This document shows positions 55,881 to 64,000 of a DNA stretch of 64,000 nucleotides, one piece after another. Positions within the stretch are counted from its first letter, which is position 1; the number at the start of each line of letters is the position of its first letter. Origin of the DNA: Tillus elongatus (lineage: Eukaryota; Arthropoda; Insecta; Coleoptera; Cleridae). The notes under the pieces were generated by a model. The model ran no database searches and had not been told where the DNA came from. It was given only the letters and a program-made list of their open reading frames with translations. The stretch is from contig OZ023267.1 of NCBI GenBank assembly GCA_964006375.1, positions 84,801,406 through 84,865,405 on the forward strand, in the 5' to 3' direction. The position numbers and the translations under genes are program-made.

Positions 55881-56650
55881 TTTGGTGAGTTAAAAGTTTA
55901 TTTGAATGCACTTTACAAAGTGCGATTTTGGGGATTTTTATTACCCTTTGGGGGCTCTTTTTCTTCGGCTTAGGATATTTCCCCTATCAGTCGCCATAAG
56001 CCGTTTTTATTTACAGGCTTTTCTATCGACCGTGGGGCTGTGCACGGATCTTTTATGGGCTTTTTTCCAGTCTTCGAGCATTTACTGCTTATTGATTTAG
56101 GTCTTCACTTTGGGATCCTTAACCCCTTTCTTTGTTTTGGAAGCGCTCGGCAATCGCGGGAGCCCCCTCTGATGAAGCCTTATCCGATCTCTTTACGTTG
56201 GAGATTCGCGACCAGCGTTTAGGACTCTTTTCCATTTCTTTTCTGGTTTCTCATTATCACCCTAATAAGAGGGTGACGCAGGAGGGAAAGTGAATGCCTG
56301 AGTGCCCCAGGTGCTCCGGAGTCCGCACAGTAGTGAATACTTTACCTCTAAACCATGCAATCATCGGCCTGTGCTGTACGATTTTGATTTGGGCGGATTA
56401 AGGTAAGCAACCTTTTCCTCTACAACCAGTTGCTGAGCACGGTGTATATCAGGCAGGTTTCCACAGGAGGCCCATTGTGCTGTTGCTCTCAGAAACCTCG
56501 ACAAAAGCTGCCAGTTTCCATGGGCGTAGCAGAAGACCGATCCCCCCTCCACGCTGTGTTTCCTGGTATTTTGATAGGGATATACAAAGAAGTTCAGAAA
56601 TGAGTAAGGTGATATGGCTAGGAAAAAAAAAGGTTGTTGGCAAGAAAGGA
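55881..56650 (-). pseudogene. Probable gag/5' region of the LOA-like element
   Basis: Minus strand frames GGSVFCYAHGNWQLLSRFLR, HRAQQLVVEEKVAYLNPPKS and a basic KTKKGVKD, KRSVHSPTVDRKACK region. I see no zinc knuckles. It is assigned only by position upstream of the endonuclease. Confidence 0.35.
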
Positions 56651-57538
<888 letters not shown>

Positions 57539-57539
57539 G

Positions 57540-57772
57540 ATTTTTTAACACGGCATTTCGATGAAACTCGGCAAGTGCCTTTCCCTTATTAATAGATTGG
57601 ATAAGTTAGTTAGCCAGGAAAATTTAAGAAGGTTTTCCGGGAAAATTGTGAGTTTTATTTCGAAAAAATATTTTATCTCCGCAAATTACGGAGATATCTT
57701 GATGAAATTTGGTGGATATATTGCCTTGGGAAAGACCTTACTACATACCAAAACTAACCTTTCTTTAGGTTT
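57540..57772 (+). repeat. Satellite-like monomers, plus orientation
   Basis: Contains GTTAGCCAGGAAAATTT, TTTTCCGGGAAAATTGTGAG and GATATCTTGATGAAATTTGG, the reverse complement of the 58.25-58.98 kb monomer. The open frame of 71 codons here is a by-product. Confidence 0.75.
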
Positions 57773-58139
57773 ATAAAATTCGCTACCATAACGCACTTGC
57801 TGCGTCCAGAAGTTTATTCGGAATGTCTATAGGGTCTCCTGAAATTAAAATAAAGGCATGCAACTGAATTGTTCATTAATCTGAAGCCTTAAAATATGAT
57901 ATCTGGTAAAGTATCTATAAAGTCAACTTGTCTGTGAAAGATTGTATGATGTATTTGCTATATAAACATTACAATTGCCTCATAATTAAATTAGTTTTCT
58001 TAATTTCGAAGCCCCAAAGATTTTCGGTAAGAAAATATAACTTTTTTCCTGGAAAAACTGGTTCGGTTAGGCTAGCTCACGAACTTATTTACAAAAAGCC
58101 TGGACGCAGCAAGTGCGTTATGGTAGTGAATTTTCATAG
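57773..58139. mobile_element. MITE with about 35-bp terminal inverted repeats
   Basis: Left end AAATTCGCTACCATAACGCA continuing to CTGCGTCCAG; right end is its reverse complement with one change (AAATTCAC). Inside is non-coding AT-rich sequence. No clear target duplication, so superfamily unassigned. It sits inside satellite sequence. Confidence 0.7.
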
Positions 58140-58249
58140 AAATGATCTGGCACAAAATATTTTATCATAACTTTTTTTTATTGTAAGATAGAAATCTAAA
58201 CTTTGGTGTATAGTTTACTCTTTATATCGTAAACGTACCTACCAAATTT

Positions 58250-59083
<834 letters not shown>

Positions 59084-59199
59084 TGAAACGAACCTGGATA
59101 TGTGTTCGGGGAGGCCTACTTAGCGCTCATTTGAAGAAATTTTTTCAAAATTCAAAAGTCGGGAGATCTCCTCATTACTGAATTTTTTAAAGAAAATTC

Positions 59200-60224
59200 A
59201 CTAAAACAAAGCAATGTTTAATCAATTTGGACCGGGCAGATTTTCCTGGAAAATTAGCCAAGAAAATCTGCCCATTCCAAAGAGATTAAACATTAATTAG
59301 ACAGTCCAATTCCCCCGTTCATACCAATTCTGAGCTGGCTTTTAATTAAAAGTCAGCTCACAAGTGGCATGGACGTGGGAATCCAACTGTCTAATTAAAA
59401 CAAAGCAACGTTTAATCTATTTGGACCGGGCAGATTTTCCTGGAAAATTAGCCAGGAAAATATGCCCTGTCCAAATAGATTAAACATTGCTTTGTTTTAC
59501 TAGATAGTCGGATTCCCACGGCCATGCCAGTTCTGAGCTGACTTTTAATTAAAAGGCAGCTCAGAACTGTATGGACGGGGGAATCCGACTGTGTAATTAA
59601 AATAAAAGCAATGTTTAATCTATTTGGAAGGGGCAGATTTTCCTGGCTAATTTTCCAGGAAGATCTGCCCCTTACAAATAGATTAAAGATTGCTTTGTTT
59701 TAATTAGGTAGTCGGATTCCAACGCCCATGCCAGTTTTGAAGTGACTTTTAATTAAAAGCCAGGTCCGAACTGGCATGGACGGGGAAATCCCACTGTCTA
59801 ATTAAAACAAAACAATGTTTAATCTATTTGGAATGGGCAGATTTTCCTGGCTAATTTTCTAGGAAAATCTGCCCGGTCCAAATAGAATAAACATTGCTTT
59901 GTTTTAAGTAGATAGTCGGATTCCTACGTACATGCCAGTTCTAGGCTGACTTTTAAATAAAAGCCAGGTCAAAACTGGAAAATTAGCCAGGATCTGTGCA
60001 TTCCTAATTGATTGAACATTGCTTTGTTTTAATGAGCCAGTCGGCTTCCCCGGTCCATACCAGTTCTGAGCTGGCTTTAAATTAAAAGTCAGCACAGAAC
60101 TGGCATGAACGTGGGAATCCGACTATCTAATTCAAATAAAGCAATGTTTAATCTGTTTGGACCGGCAGATTTTCGTGCTGACTTATTAATTAATTAAAAG
60201 CCAGCTCAGAACTGGTATGGACGG

Positions 60225-60255
<31 letters not shown>

Positions 60256-60808
60256 ATGTTTAATCTACTTGGAATGGGCAGATTTTCTTGGCATTTTTTC
60301 CTGGAAAATTAGCCAGGAAAATCTGCCATAGATTAAACATTAATTTGTCTAATTATTGTGTAATCTATTTGGAGTGTCAGATTTTCCTGGCCAATTTTCC
60401 AGGAAAAAATGCCAAGAAAATCTGCCCATTCCAAATAGATTTAACATTGCTTTGTTTTAATCAGACAGTCGGGTTCTCCGTCCATACCAGTTCTGTATGG
60501 CTTGTAATTAAAAGTCAGGATGAAAATCTGCCGGTCCAAATAGATTAAACATTGCTTTGTTTTAATTAGATAGTCGGATTCCCACATCCATGCCAGTTCT
60601 GAGCTGACTTAATTAAAAACTAGCTCAGAACTGGTATGGACTGAAGAATCCGACTGGCTAATTTAAACAAACCAATGTTTAATCAATTTGGAATGGGCAG
60701 ATTTTCCTGGCGAATTTTTTAGGAAAATCTGCCCAGTCCAAATAGATTAAACATTGCTTTGTTGTAATTACATAGTCGGATTCTCACGTCCATGCCAGTT
60801 CTGAGCTG
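59200..60808. repeat. Array of alternating palindromes (about 200-bp period)
   Basis: Two hairpin types alternate. Type 1 (about 95 bp) runs CAAAGCAATGTTTAATCTAT ... GGGCAGATTTTCCTGG and back. Type 2 (about 103 bp) runs GACAGTCGGATTCCC ... CCAGTTCTGAGCTG ... TTTTAATTAAAA and back. Complete type-1 copies: 59,205-59,295, 59,400-59,494, 59,603-59,700, 59,806-59,902, 60,247-60,345, 60,350-60,458, 60,665-60,763; type-2 between them. Some units are half-deleted (59,970-60,030; 60,150-60,200; 60,490-60,530). No protein frame. Confidence 0.95.
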
Positions 60809-61190
60809 TTATTTTGTTATTATTTGTTGAATTTCAAACTGCGGTGTCTGTTGGGATTTTCCACTATTGGCTGTTTTCTCAGTTCAGCAGTTATATCTTG
60901 GTAAATATACAGCTTCCATTAAACTTTTACTTATGTTCTGGCTTTTCTCTAACTTTTAAAACGTTTTTACTAAACTACACACTGCTGGCTTCTTGCTTGA
61001 TTTAGGATTTTCTTAACAGTCCCGTTCTTATTCCTCCTGGATATCATCATACATTTCTTTTGGTTATTATTACCAATGAAATCTGCTAATTAGTGTTTGA
61101 AATTGCTTTTTAACCAAATAATTCTATTAATAGAGAGTCCAATCACATTACAGATTTAACAAAATGAGTCAACATAGTTCTGTACTCCTG
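60809..61190. other. No feature seen
   Basis: Pyrimidine-rich AT sequence between the palindromic array and an R1 fragment. A 63-codon hydrophobic frame at 60,814 has no conserved motif. Confidence 0.4.
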
Positions 61191-61830
61191 TTATGTACCA
61201 ACTGCAATTGGAGAAGAAGACTTCCAGAAATTTCTAACCTTCTTCAACAGAGACGTTAGGCAACATAAGAGGAAGACATTAATTGGAGGGGATTTCGGTG
61301 CGAAAGGCTTCTGGACTTGGTAACACTGGACGTAAAAAATGTATTCAATACAGCACCATGGAGAGACATATACGAAGTGTTAAGAAAGAGGCAAGTTGAG
61401 CCATATTTGCTGAAAATAGTATGCAGTTACCTGGAGAACAGACAGATACTGATTGGACAGAAATATCGGATGCATGCTACATGTGGCGTGCGTCAGGGGT
61501 CAGTCCTAGGACCAACACTGTGGAACATGTATTACGATAAGATCTTTAGTCTAGAGTCCGTAAACAACACGGCTGTTATAGGGTATGCAGATCATTTTGC
61601 GGTGATTGTAAGCGGAGGAAATAAGGGTGACTTAGAAAATAATACCAACTGGTCAGTGGCAAGGGTGGAAAACTGGATGGCAAATAGTGGACTACAACTT
61701 GAGCCTCACAAAACTGTAAGTATAGTGCTAGTAGGACGAAGAACACTGAGAACAGTATCCGTCAAGTTTGGGTATGCAGAAATTTGTGGCCTTATCTCTT
61801 TATGGGGTCCAGTAACGTTAACATAGGGCG
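61191..61830 (+). pseudogene. R1-like non-LTR element with internal deletion (EN start joined to RT)
   Basis: CYVPTAIGEEDFQKFLTFFN and LIGGDF-AK are endonuclease. At about 61,305 the sequence jumps to RT: LVTLDVKNVFNTAPWRDIYE, YLLKIVCSYLENRQILIG, GVRQGSVLGPTLWNMYYDKI, IGYADHFAVIVSG and WMANSGLQLEPHKTVSIVLV. The catalytic box reads YADH rather than YADD. Open for 169 codons from 61,317. Confidence 0.8.
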
Positions 61831-61922
61831 GATACTGGATCCAAAAGTGACGAGAAAAAAAAACGAGCGTGAAGTCTACGGTCCGTTACCTCTAATAGAC
61901 GCTCAGTTCTCACGGCTAGATG
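61831..61922 (-). repeat. R1/H2B-tail junction piece
   Basis: GGCGGATACTGGATCC to GACGCTCAGTTCTCACGGC; same as 53,441-53,545 with the CCGCCG part deleted. Confidence 0.7.
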
Positions 61923-62394
61923 CTTGAGATTATCGTTGTGGTATAAAGGGGGAGATGAGGATTGAACTCGAGGATTGCGAGGGTGATAAAATAAGTGATA
62001 TATTTATCTTGACTGCAATGTATGCGAGAACAGGAATGTTTTTGATAAACAGACTGTATATATTACATGAATAACTTGGTGAACCATAACCTTCATGTAC
62101 TATATGTAGTTCATATGCAATTGGCTAATGTAAACCTGGGAAATTGCGTAGTTTAGACAGGAGACGGCTGATTTAAAGAATAATTTCTATTGTTTAAGGA
62201 CATATTTAGTGCCATTTTCACCACTACAGAAAGGCGGAGTTCGTTCAGCCCTGTGTAGGCAAAGAAAAGCGCAAGCAGATTAAATCTATGTTGTAAAAGA
62301 AAAATAAATAGTGGAGTTGTATTCTTTCTTTTAAGTATGCCTACAGCAATTTGAAAAGGTTTAGCATAATTTTAAATGCTACAAATTTGTGCAG
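61923..62394. other. No gene seen
   Basis: AT-rich with no frame above 40 codons. CAGAAAGGCGGAGTTCGTTCAG near 62,228 is the only GC-richer word; not repeated in the window. Confidence 0.4.
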
Positions 62395-62512
62395 GTTTGA
62401 ACCTGTGATGAGCACTAATAAGTACAATTTGGAGAATCCGATTCATCAAATACAGTTTTATACCTGACGATCGTTTTGCTAACAAAATCAGCTTTACCAC
62501 TACTGGATAAAA
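62395..62512 (-). repeat. Penelope pseudo-LTR piece with decayed hammerhead
   Basis: Minus strand: CTGATTTTGTTAGCAAAACGATCGTCAGG (in two parts: CTGATTTTGTTAGCAAAAC, GATCGTCAGG), then GGATTCTCCAAATTGTACTT and TTAGTGCTCATCACAGGTTC, which matches 17,091-17,125. The CUGANGA and GAAAC boxes are both damaged. Confidence 0.6.
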
Positions 62513-62514
62513 AT

Positions 62515-62765
62515 TAATGTACCATGTTTATTCACACAACGAATTAAAGTTAGGCGTCGGTCATTAAACCAAAAAGTATGTACTAAGTTTATTCACACAA
62601 GCAATTAAAAGTTAGGCTTTGGTCATTGAATAAAAAAGTAATGTGCTCTGTTTTTTTTTTCGTACAAGCAAGTGAAACGTAGGCTTCGCCTCGCTAATAA
62701 ACTATCGTTGGAGAAAGTTCAATATACTTATTCATGCGAGTGACTAAAAGTTGTGCCCGTGTCGT
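62515..62765. repeat. 61-bp degenerate tandem repeat, four copies
   Basis: Units start at about 62,517, 62,578, 62,638 and 62,703 with GTTTATTCACACAA(C/G)(G/C)AATTAAA-like sequence and GTTAGGC(G/T)T(C/T)GGTCATT. No frame. Confidence 0.75.
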
Positions 62766-62959
62766 TTGAAAATAAAATAAATGAGGATGAAGAGCAATAG
62801 GTAATGCTAGAGAAATGTGTAATATTATGGGTAACGTGGCTGTACTAAATCATTTATACAAGTATGTATTATTTTTCAATGGTAACCCGCCGTGTAGAGA
62901 AACTAATATAAATCTAATTATTTTTCACCCCATATTGTTGATGAAAACAAAACTTATTT

Positions 62960-63496
62960 AATACTAGCCCGCTTTAGGAAAATTTTGGTTATGTACATCG
63001 TACAATTCTGATGGCGAATTTTAATTAAATCTTTCATAATCTACATAATCTATTTCATAATTCACATCGTTTATACTATTATCAACAAATTCTGTGTTAT
63101 TTAGATTAGCAGTGTGCCTTTGTGGCTGCTGTGACAGTCTTGAATTAGAGCTGCCTAATTCCATGGGCTCTGGATAGCTTCGGTTTATGTTTTGATTTGT
63201 ATGAGGTTGTATGTTTTGATTTAATTGATTAGTTCAGTTGGGTCTTCTGAATTGGTTCGAGAAATTCTGTCTAGGCGTAAATTGTTGGTTGGAAGTTTTG
63301 TATGAAAATTGGTTATTATTATTCTGATGAAACGGTCTGAAATTAGTTTAAAATGGTCTCTGAATTTGGACGTTATAAAAAGACGGGTTACTTTGTTTTT
63401 GGAAGGATGTTCGGTTTTGTCCTTCTTGTCTATTATTACTAAAATTTTTATTTATCGTTTTATCTGTATAATTAAAGTAAAGTAAAGTAAAACCAA
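62960..63496 (-). pseudogene. Gypsy gag C-terminus (copy 4)
   Basis: As at 799-1,260 but extended at its 3' end (NSPSELYDVHNQNFPKAG region at 62,970-63,035). Shares the RPF-stop. Confidence 0.65.
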
Positions 63497-63728
63497 TTCT
63501 AGAAAAATAAGCAGGCAGTAAGTCACGTCCTACTTCCATAACTTCAGGTTATGGTATGCTACACATGATGCATAATAAGAATCGAAAGAGTATGTGCACT
63601 GGGATGATATAAACGTGTTGTTTGATAGGCTGCGGCTTTTTGTGGCTTCTCAAGCCGCTGGTAATAACGCAAACAACAACGAAATTCAACTGATTATCGA
63701 AGAACTGAAGGAAGTAGGTGTTATATAA
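63497..63728 (+). pseudogene. Polinton ORF-A C-terminus
   Basis: Identical to 1,256-1,493 apart from CAACTG for CAACCG near 63,690 (a Pro to Leu change in EIQPII). Confidence 0.55.
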
Positions 63729-63762
63729 ACAGACAGAGTTGCGTGTTTTTAATCACTTTCAA

Positions 63763-64000
63763 CAGGCTCATCGAAAAATTCTGAGGTTCTGCAAATAATT
63801 TAAAATATCTAAACAGAATTTTTCAAAGAGAGACATTTCCGAAAACTACAAGTGGCGATTTTTATTCACAAAACCATCAATTGTGTAACAATGGCGATCC
63901 TGTTCAACCTACAGATGCTCTAAACAAAAAATTTGTTGATGAATGGATAGACGACTATCAAAAAAACAAAGATGACTATCAGAAAACTAAGGATAACTAT
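63763..64000 (+). pseudogene. Fibre-like ORF, continuing past the window
   Basis: CNNGDPVQPTDALNKKFVDE and the following coiled coil, as in copy 1. Cut by the window edge. Confidence 0.45.

Larger units (their letters stand above)
63035..64000. repeat. Direct repeat of 799-1,764
   Basis: See 799-1,764. It runs to the window edge, so full length is unknown. Confidence 0.9.

Noticed and set aside
59200..60808. CRISPR-like array
   Set aside because: Repeats are palindromic and contiguous with no unique spacers, and the genome is eukaryotic.

Overview
The window is a dense graveyard of nested transposable elements from an AT-rich animal genome, almost certainly an arthropod and probably an insect. 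The evidence is the mix of families: errantivirus-like gypsy env genes, BEL/Pao, Jockey-, R1- and LOA-like non-LTR elements, Penelope-like elements with GIY-YIG and hammerhead motifs, Helentron-type endonuclease, arthropod-type Polinton/adintovirus-like genes, and histone H2B pseudogenes. I find no intact host gene. The only long uninterrupted coding region is a 988-residue endonuclease-reverse transcriptase at 34,991-37,957. All family assignments come from reading motifs by eye; no database search was run.

Layout. 1-800: LOA-like RT/RNase H. 800-7,625: gypsy gag/integrase/env remnants mixed with Polinton-like fragments (fibre-like ORF, conserved ORF-A, capsid C-terminus, packaging ATPase). 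7,736-9,600: an almost perfect palindrome of about 1.47 kb carrying Polinton ORF-B twice. 9,600-18,030: a Penelope-like element whose GIY-YIG end is split by a BEL/Pao element (10,014-16,359; 470-bp LTRs; GGTCT target duplication), followed by two hammerhead-bearing repeats. 18,200-20,950: Polinton minor-capsid fragment and a decayed Jockey-like element. 20,960-28,120: chimeric cassettes of Polinton ORF-B, Penelope hammerhead, Helentron endonuclease and H2B, with (TA)n tracts at palindrome centres. 28,120-34,710: gypsy LTR/env, Polinton integrase, PLA2 and capsid fragments, R1 fragments and H2B flanks. 34,710-38,058: the young non-LTR insertion. 38,059-47,245: a second env lineage in two inverted copies around another gypsy/Polinton block. 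47,245-53,545: inverted copies of cassettes already seen to the left. 53,545-60,810: LOA-like EN/gag, a MITE, satellites, and an array of alternating hairpins. 61,190-64,000: R1, Penelope, gag and Polinton pieces; the last 966 bases repeat positions 799-1,764.

The genes do not form a working pathway. The striking property is organisational. Unrelated element fragments are fused in the same order at several places, often as inverted pairs, and copies share the same premature stops. Blocks were therefore amplified after the genes died, by segmental or fold-back duplication or by capture, rather than by each element's own transposition. Several (TA)n tracts lie exactly at symmetry centres. Candidate explanations are template switching at AT-rich fragile sites, rolling-circle capture, a piRNA-cluster-like trap, or, for the most perfect palindromes, assembly or library artefact.
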